Assembly (NCBI RefSeq): GCF_004168285.1
Contig: NZ_SEWF01000033.1
Span: 1-64,000, forward strand
From: Emticicia agri
Lineage (GTDB): Bacteria > Bacteroidota > Bacteroidia > Cytophagales > Spirosomataceae
Reading direction: 5' to 3'
DNA length: 64,000 nt
Under the pieces are notes generated by a model. That model did not search any database and was not told the DNA's origin. It saw only the letters and a program-made list of their open reading frames with translations. Shown piece after piece: positions 42,236 through 49,841 of this stretch (position 1 is the stretch's first letter; each line of letters begins with the position of its first letter). The translations under genes and the position numbers were made by a program.

Positions 42236-43513
42236 TCAACCATAACCACCACGGAATTTATAGGTACTGGCTACTTTATCAATGGCTACAATATAGGCTG
42301 CCAGACGCATAGATACTTTGTGTTTCTGCGATGTTTCAAATACTTTATCAAAAGCATCTTTCATCATACGGTCGCAACGGCGGTTGATTCTATCTAATGC
42401 CCATTTGTATCCGATACGATTTTGTACCCATTCAAAATAAGATACTGTTACCCCACCTGCATTCGCTAAAATATCAGGCACTACCATAATTCCCTTTTCA
42501 TTAATAATATCATCGGCACTGGCAGAAGTTGGGCCATTGGCTCCTTCAACAATCAGTTTAGCCTGTATATTACCTGCATTCTCATGCGTAATTACATCTT
42601 CTTTCGCTGCCGGAACCAATACATCTACATTCAGGGATAATAGCTCTTCGTTGCTTATTAATTCTGCGTCTTTGAATCCCTCTAAACTACCTTTATTGGC
42701 ATTCCGGTAAGCAATGGCTTTTTCAATATCAATTCCTTTTGCATTGTAATAAGCCCCCGAAATATCACTGATACCACAGATTGTTACGCCTTTTTCCTGT
42801 AATAGCTGTGCCGCATAAGATCCTACATTGCCAAAACCCTGTACAGCCGCTGTTGTTCTGTATGGGTTCAGGCGTAGTTTTTCCATACCCGAAAGCGCTG
42901 ATACCATTACACCACGTCCTGTGGCTTCTGTACGTCCCAAAGACCCACCCAATACCAATGGTTTTCCGGTTACAACCGCATTTACTGTCATTCCTTTGGC
43001 TTTTGAGTATTCATCCATCAGCCAGGCCATTTCACGGGGACCTGTGCCCATATCGGGTGCCGGAATATCCTTATCAGGCCCAAATATATCCAACATCGAC
43101 AAAGTATAGGCACGCATCAATCGTTCCATCTCTCCTGCCGACATTTCACGTGGGTTACAAGCTATTCCGCCTTTGGCACCACCATATGGTATATCCACCA
43201 CGGCACATTTCCAGGTCATCCAGGCAGCTAAGGCACGCACCTCATCAATATTCACAGCCGGGTCAAAACGTATTCCTCCTTTACTTGGCCCTAAAATAGT
43301 TGAGTGAATCACTCTGTAGCCCTCAAAGACCTTTATCTGGCCATTATCCATCGTAACAGGCAACCCGACGGTTACCTGACGAGCAGGCACTTTCAGAATA
43401 TAGTACATTTCTTCACTAATGCCTAAAATCTTCACTGCTGCATCAAATCTCGACATCATGGACTCCAAAGGATTTTCTGTATCCTTAATCGGAGCCGGTT
43501 CTATGTAATTCAT
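42236..43513 (-). CDS. gdhA: Glutamate dehydrogenase (Glu/Leu/Phe/Val dehydrogenase family)
   Basis: The enzyme interconverts glutamate with 2-oxoglutarate and ammonia, linking nitrogen assimilation with the TCA cycle. The 425-residue protein has GPSKGGIRFDPAVN and AVVDIPYGGAKGGI (substrate-binding lysines including the catalytic one), PAPDMGTGPREMAWLMDEY (catalytic Asp), then a Rossmann domain with VQGFGNVGSYAAQLL, and PAAKEDVI, EGANGPTSASAD and PDILANAGGVTVSYFEWVQN in two parts. The length fits the hexameric class of about 420 residues. Cofactor preference cannot be read safely. It is expressed from a TAAGTTTG promoter at 43553 and has its own terminator. Confidence 0.94.
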   Translation of the reverse strand: MNYIEPAPIKDTENPLESMMSRFDAAVKILGISEEMYYILKVPARQVTVGLPVTMDNGQIKVFEGYRVIHSTILGPSKGGIRFDPAVNIDEVRALAAWMTWKCAVVDIPYGGAKGGIACNPREMSAGEMERLMRAYTLSMLDIFGPDKDIPAPDMGTGPREMAWLMDEYSKAKGMTVNAVVTGKPLVLGGSLGRTEATGRGVMVSALSGMEKLRLNPYRTTAAVQGFGNVGSYAAQLLQEKGVTICGISDISGAYYNAKGIDIEKAIAYRNANKGSLEGFKDAELISNEELLSLNVDVLVPAAKEDVITHENAGNIQAKLIVEGANGPTSASADDIINEKGIMVVPDILANAGGVTVSYFEWVQNRIGYKWALDRINRRCDRMMKDAFDKVFETSQKHKVSMRLAAYIVAIDKVASTYKFRGGYG

Positions 43514-43824
43514 AAACAGAATTTGCTATTGTTGATGATTATTTTTTGGGTGCAAACTTAGAAAAAAGAAAGTATTTCTTAAAATTGTCAAATTTTACAA
43601 AAATTTAATATTCTCTTCATTTTTGCAGATAGACTTATATCCTGAACTGACAATTTTCTACTTCACCAAATAATTTACTGTTTTTGACTATTTGCCTTTA
43701 AATAAATTTTTTTGCGGGTTGACCAATATTTTCATTAAGCGGTTGTTTAAGCAGGCTAAAAACACTATATTTGCGGTGTTTTTTTGAATATGTACCCCAT
43801 TTAACAATTTATTGCATTACGATT
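43514..43824. promoter_or_regulatory. Divergent gdhA / DksA-like promoter region
   Basis: For gdhA, CAAACTTA at 43553-43560 reads TAAGTTTG on the minus strand. For the plus-strand gene, TTG (43743-43745), a 20-bp spacer and TATATTTG (43766-43773) form a strong promoter about 50 bp before ATG 43825. No other ORF or structure stands out in this 311-bp gap. Confidence 0.65.
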
Positions 43825-44214
43825 ATGGCCGTAGTTGAAGAAAAAACCCGATATTCAGAAGAAGAATTAAGGGAATTTGAGGTAATCATTACCAACAAAT
43901 TGGAAGCAACCAGAAATGAGCTCAACTTTATTAAAGAGACGCTGAGTCGTAAAAATGACAATGGTACTGATTATACATCAAGCAGCACAAAATTATTAGA
44001 AGATGGTGCTGATGTAAGTGAAAAAGAGCAATTAAGTCAATCGGCTGGGCGTTTACAAAAGTTTGCCCAACAATTAGAAGCCGCGTTAATCAGGATTAAA
44101 AATGGCACTTACGGTATTTGTAAAGATACTGGCAAACTGATACCAAAAGAGCGATTAAGAGCAGTGCCTCATACGCAGCAAACCATTGAAGCGAAGTTAA
44201 GAGCCTCTAATTGA
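43825..44214 (+). CDS. DksA/TraR-family protein lacking most zinc-finger cysteines
   Basis: The 129-residue protein starts at ATG 43825; a longer frame from 43771 runs through the promoter. It has a helical N-terminal coiled coil (EEELREFEVIITNKLEATRNEL, about 11-40, split by loop GTDYTSSSTKLLEDGAD) and the DksA C-terminal signature NGTYGICKDTGKLIPKERL and RAVPHT. DksA proteins bind zinc with four cysteines; here only Cys99 remains and the partner is Thr102, with none in the last helix. The coiled-coil tip acidic residues (LEDGADVSE) are kept. It probably binds RNA polymerase's secondary channel and modulates initiation, with a fold that does not need zinc. Confidence 0.85.
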   Translation: MAVVEEKTRYSEEELREFEVIITNKLEATRNELNFIKETLSRKNDNGTDYTSSSTKLLEDGADVSEKEQLSQSAGRLQKFAQQLEAALIRIKNGTYGICKDTGKLIPKERLRAVPHTQQTIEAKLRASN

Positions 44215-44317
44215 TGTTTTTAATATAGCCTATTAATATAGATACCTTGAAAATACAGATAAAGGCACAAATTGTCTTTTTTGACCCAATTTTTAAGGTT
44301 TGTAGATTCTTTGTCTA

Positions 44318-44350
44318 TACAAAAAGCCTCTGTGTCAGAGGCTTTTTGTA
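44318..44350 (+). terminator. Intrinsic terminator of the DksA-like gene
   Basis: A perfect 15-bp stem (44318-44332 with 44336-44350) has a TGT loop and T5 within the 3' arm, then TTTTTA. It lies about 100 bp after the stop at 44214. Confidence 0.85.
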
Positions 44351-44400
44351 TTTTTAAGCAGAAAAATGCTTAATTGCTAAAAAACTACCCCATTGCTCCC

Positions 44401-46932
44401 ATGAAAAAAACACTACTCTTACTCTTCATCATTGCAAATGTTTATACCTATGGGCAAGTAGCCGATAGGTATTATTTACCTCAGGATGTAACTTACGACC
44501 CTAAGATTCCGACACCCAAACAGTTTTTGGGTTATCAGGTAGGCGAACAGCACGTAACACCTTATGAGCAATATGCTTACATGAGAGAACTGACCCGGCT
44601 ATCTGACAGATTTAAAGTAGAAGTATATGGTAAAACCTTTGAAAACCGCGAGCTTTTATTGCTGACCGTAACCTCGCCTAAAAACCATGCCCAGATTGAA
44701 CAGATAAAAGCAGAGCATCAGAAATTAGTCAACCCTTCACAATCAGGAGGATTAGATGTAAAGAAAATGCCTGTTGTAGTGTGGATGGGTTATTCAGTGC
44801 ATGGGAATGAAGCAAGTGGAACCAACTCTAACCTGATGTCGGCCTACTACCTTGCTGCTGCACAAGGCGCAGGCATAGATTCTTTGTTGAACGAAGCTAT
44901 TATCTTGATTGACCCTTGTATTAATGCCGATGGAGGCAACCGTTTTGCAACCTGGGTAGATATCAACAGAAGTACAACGCTGGTAAGTGATATAAACAGC
45001 CGTGAGTTTAGTGAAACCTGGCCGGGCGGACGCACCAATCACTATTGGTTTGATTTGAACCGCGACTGGCTTTACCAACAAATGCCTGAAAGTAAAGGGC
45101 GTCTGGTGAAATTTTATGAGTGGCGACCAAATATCTTAACCGACCACCACGAAATGGGTAGTGCGTCTTCTTTCTTTTTCCAACCCGGTATCCCTGCTCG
45201 TACCCACCCATTGACACCTAAAAGCAATATTGAATTGACGGCCAAAATAGGCAAATTCCATGCAGCAGGTTTAGATAAAATTAATTCGGCTTATTATACC
45301 CAGGAAAACTATGACGATTTCTACTATGGCAAAGGCTCTACCCTGCCCGATGTGAATGGTTCAATCGGTATTTTGTTTGAGCAGGCTTCATCACGTGGGC
45401 ATTTACAAGAAACGGCAAACGGGTTATTGAGTTTTCCGTTCACTATCCGCAATCAGGTATCAGCTACCATGTCAACTTTGAAGGCTGCCAGAGCCATGCG
45501 TGTAGAGTTATTGGAACATATGCGAAATTTCTACAAGGAAAACTCAACTGATGCCGTAAAAACCTACGTTTTTGGTGGAAGTAAAGATGCCGTAAAAACC
45601 TGGGAAATGGTAAATATGCTGAAACGAAATCAGATTGATGTGTATAAATTAGGCAAAGACGAGACTATTGACGGACAATCGTTTGATAAAAATACCTCTT
45701 ATGCCGTGCCGATGAATCAGCCGCAGCATAGATTAATCAAATCTATGTTCGAGAAACGTACGAAGTTTGAGGATAGCCTTTTTTATGATATTTCTGCCTG
45801 GTCTTTACAATATTGTATGAATACCCCAACGGCAGAAGCGAAAGGAAATGTTTCTTTAGGAGAGAAAGTAAGTGTAAACGAATTTCCGAAAGGAAAAGTA
45901 GTGGGTAATAGTACGTATGCTTATTTCTTTGAATGGAATAGCTATTATGCGCCAAGAACAGCTTATGAATTGCTCAAAAAAGGCTATACTTTAAAGGTGG
46001 CCGTTGAGCCTTTAACAGCCATTGTTGTCGGAAAAGAACAGAAGTTTGATTATGGCACTATTCAGATTGTTTGTAATGGCAACGACCCAAGCGAACTACT
46101 AAAAACCCTTGCAGAAAGAGATGGCGTTGATTTTTATGCGACCGCCACAGGATTAACACCAAATGGTATTGACTTAGGCAGTGAAAAATTCCGTCGCTTA
46201 AAACAACCAAAAGTGTTGATGATAGCCGGCCCGGGAGTAAATGCCAACGATGCCGGGGAAATATGGCATTTACTAGACCAAAGAATTAATATTCCGCTTA
46301 CCTTCTCTGATATTGAGACTGTTAACCGTGTCAATCTGGATAAATATACGCATATAGTGATGGCTGGCGGTGGCTATAATAACCTTTCAGACGAAAAAAT
46401 TAAACGCTTTGTGCAAGGTGGAGGTGTATTAGTTGCCATGACAGAAGGTGCAGAATGGGCAGCTAATAAAAAAATAGCTTCAATCTCGGTGAAAACCCGC
46501 CCGAATAATGATGGCAACGAAAAACGACCTTATGTACTCCAAGAGAAATTCAGCGGAGCTATGGAAACGGCAGGTACTATCTTTGAAGCAAAAATAGACC
46601 CGACTCACCCGATCTGTTTTGGCTATACACAAGATAAACTGGCCTTATTTAAGGATAATAATATCTTCTTTGAGGACACAAAAAACCCTTATAATACCCC
46701 GCTTATTTTCACAAACAATCCGTTGATTGCCGGATATGTACATCCTAAAAACGAAGCCTTAATCAAAAACTCACCTGCTGTTATCACTCAGAATTTGGGT
46801 GCAGGCAAGTTGATTTTAATGTCTGAAAATCCGAATTTCAGGGCATTTTGGTATGGCACTAATAAATTGTTTCTGAATAGCCTTTTCTTTGGCCATATCA
46901 TTGGCGGAGGAAGATTTGGTGGAGAAGAGTAA
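44401..46932 (+). CDS. Secreted M14-family zinc carboxypeptidase with C-terminal class I GATase-like domain
   Basis: ATG 44401 gives a signal peptide (MKKTLLLLFIIANVYTYG); the frame start at 44374 adds nine unneeded residues. The 843-residue protein has an M14 peptidase domain (about 50-390) with zinc ligands in SVHGNEASG (His134, Glu137) and a later His in the DHHEMGS segment. IDPCINADGGNRF, WFDLNRDWL and the GILFEQASSRG glutamate are also typical. Residues about 590-700 resemble a flavodoxin/glutaminase-like domain (KVLMIAGPGVNANDAGEIWHLL, HIVMAGGGYNNLSDEKI in parts). This architecture is common in Bacteroidota peptidases of unknown substrate. It likely acts in the periplasm or outside. It ends at a bidirectional terminator. 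Confidence 0.88.
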   Translation: MKKTLLLLFIIANVYTYGQVADRYYLPQDVTYDPKIPTPKQFLGYQVGEQHVTPYEQYAYMRELTRLSDRFKVEVYGKTFENRELLLLTVTSPKNHAQIEQIKAEHQKLVNPSQSGGLDVKKMPVVVWMGYSVHGNEASGTNSNLMSAYYLAAAQGAGIDSLLNEAIILIDPCINADGGNRFATWVDINRSTTLVSDINSREFSETWPGGRTNHYWFDLNRDWLYQQMPESKGRLVKFYEWRPNILTDHHEMGSASSFFFQPGIPARTHPLTPKSNIELTAKIGKFHAAGLDKINSAYYTQENYDDFYYGKGSTLPDVNGSIGILFEQASSRGHLQETANGLLSFPFTIRNQVSATMSTLKAARAMRVELLEHMRNFYKENSTDAVKTYVFGGSKDAVKTWEMVNMLKRNQIDVYKLGKDETIDGQSFDKNTSYAVPMNQPQHRLIKSMFEKRTKFEDSLFYDISAWSLQYCMNTPTAEAKGNVSLGEKVSVNEFPKGKVVGNSTYAYFFEWNSYYAPRTAYELLKKGYTLKVAVEPLTAIVVGKEQKFDYGTIQIVCNGNDPSELLKTLAERDGVDFYATATGLTPNGIDLGSEKFRRLKQPKVLMIAGPGVNANDAGEIWHLLDQRINIPLTFSDIETVNRVNLDKYTHIVMAGGGYNNLSDEKIKRFVQGGGVLVAMTEGAEWAANKKIASISVKTRPNNDGNEKRPYVLQEKFSGAMETAGTIFEAKIDPTHPICFGYTQDKLALFKDNNIFFEDTKNPYNTPLIFTNNPLIAGYVHPKNEALIKNSPAVITQNLGAGKLILMSENPNFRAFWYGTNKLFLNSLFFGHIIGGGRFGGEE

Positions 46933-46947
46933 TTGATTGAATAGTTG

Positions 46948-46979
46948 GAACCCCTTTAAAAATTGCTTTAAAGGGGTTC
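46948..46979. terminator. Bidirectional terminator between the M14 peptidase and LD-carboxypeptidase genes
   Basis: A perfect 13-bp stem (46948-46960 with 46967-46979) has a 6-nt loop and CTATTTTA on the plus side. It lies between the convergent stops at 46932 and 46984. Confidence 0.85.
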
Positions 46980-46983
46980 TATT

Positions 46984-48027
46984 TTACTTACTAACCGCTC
47001 CTTCACTCAAAGTAATACTTCCCTTTCCGGCATCGATAGTCGCTTCCAGGCCTACCGGAACAGTGAATTTATCTTTGATATGTCCAATCATGGCTCCTGA
47101 AAAGGCAGGAATTTTCAGAGGTTTGATATGGTCATCATAAATGTCTTCCATTGTTAAAGAACCATAGCCACCTTTCGATGGTGGGCAGTCGGTACATTTG
47201 CCAAATACAAAGCCGGAAATCTGGTTCAGGATACCTGCCAGTTTTAGCTGGGTAATCATGCGGTCGATGCGATAAAGGTCTTCGCCTACGTCTTCTAAGA
47301 ACAAAATATTACCTTTAAAATCGGGCATATAAGGCGAACCAACAATATGGCTTAATACGGTAAGGTTTCCGCCAATTAATTTGCCCGTAGCCTTTCCGGC
47401 ATTAATGGTGTAGATTCTGTCTTCGGTTTGCACCAGGTTATCACCCTTCTTCGTTGGGTTAATCATTTGTACGGCATTGCCCTCTATAAGCATCTGCTTA
47501 AAGTTTTCAACCGAAAAATTATTCCATGAAGATGAACCAACAGGGCCATGAAAAGTAACAAGGCCTGTTTTGGCATAAATACCTAACAGAAGCGCTGTAA
47601 TATCGCTGTAACCCATAAAAACCTTTGGGTTCTGCTGAATGGTTTTATAATCTAACAGCGGTAATATTCTGGCACAGCCCCAACCACCGTGCATAGCCAT
47701 AATGCCGTTAATGCTTTTATCGGCAAACATTTTGTTTATATCAGCCGCACGGTCTTCATCACTCCCTGCCAGATACCCGTATCTATCAAAGATATGGTCG
47801 CCCTTTTTTACTTTAAAACCCAGCACTTCCATACTCTCAATGGCTATCTGTACATCTTCTTTAATAAAAGCCGAGTAGGCAGGACAAACCAGACCAATCG
47901 TGTCGCCTTGTTTCAAAGCCGCAGGTTTTAAAACTTTAGCTTTTGTGTCAAAAGAAGTAAAATTTATATTAGCCAAGCCTATACTTGCCAATAGAGTAGA
48001 ATGAAGAAAATTTCGACGGTCAGGCAT
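46984..48027 (-). CDS. LD-carboxypeptidase (S66 family), probably Tat-exported
   Basis: S66 peptidases cleave the L,D-bond of muropeptide tetrapeptides during wall recycling. ATG 48027 gives MPDRRNFLHSTLLASIGLA, a twin-arginine-type signal (RRNFL) followed by a hydrophobic stretch. The longer frame to 48111 would overlap the leuA terminator and is rejected. The 347-residue protein shows GDTIGLVCPA, the nucleophile in FMGYSDITALL (Ser141), MHGGWGCARIL, a catalytic Glu in LFLEDVGEDLYRID, and a late His in IGHIKDKFTVPVG. The triad is complete. Most characterised LdcA proteins are cytoplasmic, so the Tat-like leader suggests periplasmic action here. Confidence 0.87.
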   Translation of the reverse strand: MPDRRNFLHSTLLASIGLANINFTSFDTKAKVLKPAALKQGDTIGLVCPAYSAFIKEDVQIAIESMEVLGFKVKKGDHIFDRYGYLAGSDEDRAADINKMFADKSINGIMAMHGGWGCARILPLLDYKTIQQNPKVFMGYSDITALLLGIYAKTGLVTFHGPVGSSSWNNFSVENFKQMLIEGNAVQMINPTKKGDNLVQTEDRIYTINAGKATGKLIGGNLTVLSHIVGSPYMPDFKGNILFLEDVGEDLYRIDRMITQLKLAGILNQISGFVFGKCTDCPPSKGGYGSLTMEDIYDDHIKPLKIPAFSGAMIGHIKDKFTVPVGLEATIDAGKGSITLSEGAVSK

Positions 48028-48066
48028 ATTGAGGAAGTAGATTTGAAGTTTACAAGCGCAAAGTAC

Positions 48067-48105
48067 AAAAAAAAAGGGTTTGATGAGCGATTCACCAAAC
48101 CCTTT
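48067..48105 (-). terminator. Intrinsic terminator of leuA
   Basis: Arms 48073-48082 and 48096-48105 form a 10-bp stem with a 13-nt loop. On the minus strand nine Ts follow (48067-48075 as As on the plus strand). It starts 21 bp after the leuA stop. Confidence 0.88.
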
Positions 48106-48125
48106 CATCATGTATGTTATAGGAA

Positions 48126-49277
48126 TTATACAGAAACCGCTTCTTTCATCAAGATTACTAAATCTTTATCATTCACTTCTTTAATTCTATCAGCCAAATC
48201 AAGGAATCGGTTATAAATATAGTCTAATTCGGGTTTTTCCAGTTTGAAGCCCAATATTTCAAGGCGATGTTTCAAGGCATGGCGGCCACTTCTTGCAGTT
48301 AATACAATAGATGATTTATCAACACCCACTTCCTGCGGGCTCATAATTTCATAATTTTCGGTATGCTTTAAGAATCCATCCTGATGGATACCTGAAGAGT
48401 GTGCAAAAGCATTGCGCCCTACAATGGCTTTATTAGCTTGTACAGGCATTCTCATAGTCTGAGAAACCAAAAGACTTAAAGGAGACAGCAATGTACTTTC
48501 GATATTGGTATGATACCCCAATTTATGCACTTTCAGGATCATCGCAATTTCTTCAAGAGAAGTATTTCCGGCACGCTCACCTATACCATTGATAGTTACC
48601 TCTACCTGTCTTGCCCCTGCCTGTATCCCAGCAATGGTATTAGCCGTAGCTAAACCTAAATCGTTGTGATTATGCATCGAGATAATTGCCTTATCAATAT
48701 TTGGTACGTTGTTCATAATGTATGAAATACGCTCAAACATTTCGTTAGGCAATACATAACCGGTTGTATCAGGCAAGTTTACTACTGTAGCACCAGCTTT
48801 AATTACCTCGTCAGTCAGTTTTGCTAAAAACTCCAGATTAGCACGACCAGAGTCTTCTGCATAAAACTCTACATCTTCTACAAACTTTTTAGCGTGTTTT
48901 ACTGCGCTAACGGCCTGTTCGATAATCTGTTCACGAGTACTGTTGAATTTATGTTTAATGTGGATGTCTGATGCACCGATTCCGGTATGAATACGTGGAC
49001 GCTTGGCAAATTTCAGGGCTTCTGCAGCGGCTTCAATATCGCCTTTTACGGCTCTTGATAGCGCACAAACAGTTGGCTCTGTTACGGCTTTTGATACTTC
49101 CATAACTGATTTAAAATCACCCGGGCTCGAAATAGGAAATCCTGCTTCAATAATATCGACACCCAGTTTTTCGAGTTGTTTGGCAATCATTACCTTTTCA
49201 TCGGTTGTTAACTGACAACCGGGGACTTGTTCTCCATCTCGCAAGGTGGTGTCGAAAACATAAATCTTTTGGCTCAT
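48126..49277 (-). CDS. leuA: 2-isopropylmalate synthase, short form without regulatory domain
   Basis: LeuA condenses acetyl-CoA with 2-oxoisovalerate, the committed step of leucine synthesis. The 383-residue protein is a TIM-barrel of the HMGL-like family: [14 protein letters not shown] (metal and substrate Asp-Arg), [24 protein letters not shown] (the HxH metal ligands), [14 protein letters not shown], and [10 protein letters not shown] of subdomain I. The C-terminal LeuA dimer domain that gives leucine feedback in the 510-residue enzymes is absent, as in other short Bacteroidota forms. Homocitrate or citramalate synthase activity is conceivable. But the upstream leader peptide with five Leu codons strongly supports a leucine role. 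Control therefore seems to lie in transcription attenuation. Confidence 0.92.
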   Translation of the reverse strand: MSQKIYVFDTTLRDGEQVPGCQLTTDEKVMIAKQLEKLGVDIIEAGFPISSPGDFKSVMEVSKAVTEPTVCALSRAVKGDIEAAAEALKFAKRPRIHTGIGASDIHIKHKFNSTREQIIEQAVSAVKHAKKFVEDVEFYAEDSGRANLEFLAKLTDEVIKAGATVVNLPDTTGYVLPNEMFERISYIMNNVPNIDKAIISMHNHNDLGLATANTIAGIQAGARQVEVTINGIGERAGNTSLEEIAMILKVHKLGYHTNIESTLLSPLSLLVSQTMRMPVQANKAIVGRNAFAHSSGIHQDGFLKHTENYEIMSPQEVGVDKSSIVLTARSGRHALKHRLEILGFKLEKPELDYIYNRFLDLADRIKEVNDKDLVILMKEAVSV

Positions 49278-49347
49278 CGCTGAATGAGGTGTTTAGTTAT
49301 TTTTACTACTTCTTGTTTAGAGCATATTTAAACCTGCTCTTTCTCGC

Positions 49348-49387
49348 AAAAAAAGCCCTTTCTCACCGAGTGCAAGAAAGGGCTTTT
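49348..49387 (-). terminator. Attenuator terminator upstream of leuA
   Basis: On the minus strand AAAAGCCCTTTCT-type arms (49351-49363 with 49375-49387) make a perfect 13-bp stem with an 11-nt loop, followed by TTTTTTT. It lies between the leuA promoter and the leuA start, so it can stop transcription before the gene. Its 5' half overlaps the antiterminator strand 49370-49379. Confidence 0.9.
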
Positions 49388-49406
49388 GATTTATACAAAG
49401 TCTCCG

Positions 49407-49416
49407 TTTCTCACAC
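49407..49416 (-). promoter_or_regulatory. Antiterminator 5' strand of the leuA attenuator
   Basis: On the minus strand GUGUGAGAAA (49407-49416) pairs at all ten positions, two as G-U, with UUUCUUGCAC (49370-49379), the 5' part of the terminator. It overlaps the leader stop codon (49411-49413). A ribosome reaching the stop hides it, and a ribosome stalled at the Leu codons leaves it free. Confidence 0.75.
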
Positions 49417-49467
49417 TGTAAAGTTGAGTAGAAGGAGAAGTGAAATTGCGAATGCGGTTTGTTTCAA
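49411..49467 (-). CDS. leuA leader peptide, 18 codons with five consecutive Leu codons
   Basis: From TTG at 49465-49467 the frame reads (M)KQTAFAISLLLLLNFTV and stops at TGA 49411-49413. The five Leu codons CTT CTC CTT CTA CTC lie at 49426-49440. The size, position between promoter and attenuator, and run of Leu codons fit an amino-acid attenuation leader controlling leucine synthesis. The start codon is the least certain point: TTG is the best-placed initiator, and there is no ATG in frame. It is far too short for ordinary gene finders. Confidence 0.8.
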   Translation of the reverse strand: MKQTAFAISLLLLLNFTV

Positions 49468-49491
49468 TTGTTTTTGAATTTTCCAAGGACA

Positions 49492-49522
49492 CAAATTTAG
49501 TAGAATATTTTTTTTTGGCAAA
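49492..49522 (-). promoter_or_regulatory. Promoter of leuA and its leader
   Basis: On the minus strand TTTG (49519-49522), a 19-bp spacer and TAAATTTG (49492-49499) match the Bacteroidota consensus exactly. Transcription would begin near 49486, about 20 nt before the leader start and 210 nt before leuA. The rest of the 564-bp leuA-pyk gap (to 49841) is AT-rich with only the pyk promoter visible. Confidence 0.8.
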
Positions 49523-49796
49523 GAATCTGTACATTTTTTTCAATGGCAATTTCTTAATAAAATACAATTAGCATAAAAAGAATCATTAGTCGGTTTTTCT
49601 CATGTATTATTACGAATAATGGGTTACGAAAGACTATTTTTATGATTTAATCACTATTCAAGCCTTTCTTTATTATAATTTAATAAAGCTCTAAATAACT
49701 GACTATAAATTACTTACACCATCTGTTTTTTATTTTTTTCAACTATTAATCAGAGATTTCAAAATAGTTTATTCGGTAATTCTCATAAATAGTTAT

Positions 49797-49804
49797 TATT
49801 TTTG
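49797..49804 (+). promoter_or_regulatory. Promoter -7 element of pyk
   Basis: TATTTTTG matches TAnnTTTG and lies 37 bp before the pyk ATG. The -33 region is not clear. Confidence 0.5.
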
Positions 49805-49841
49805 CGAGATTCTCAAGGCGAAGAAATATTTTATTTTAAAT

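Noticed and set aside
43771-43824. Extended N-terminus of the DksA-like gene
   Set aside because: It begins inside the TATATTTG element; the family start matches ATG 43825.
48028-48111. Extended N-terminus of the LD-carboxypeptidase
   Set aside because: It runs through the leuA terminator hairpin and T run.
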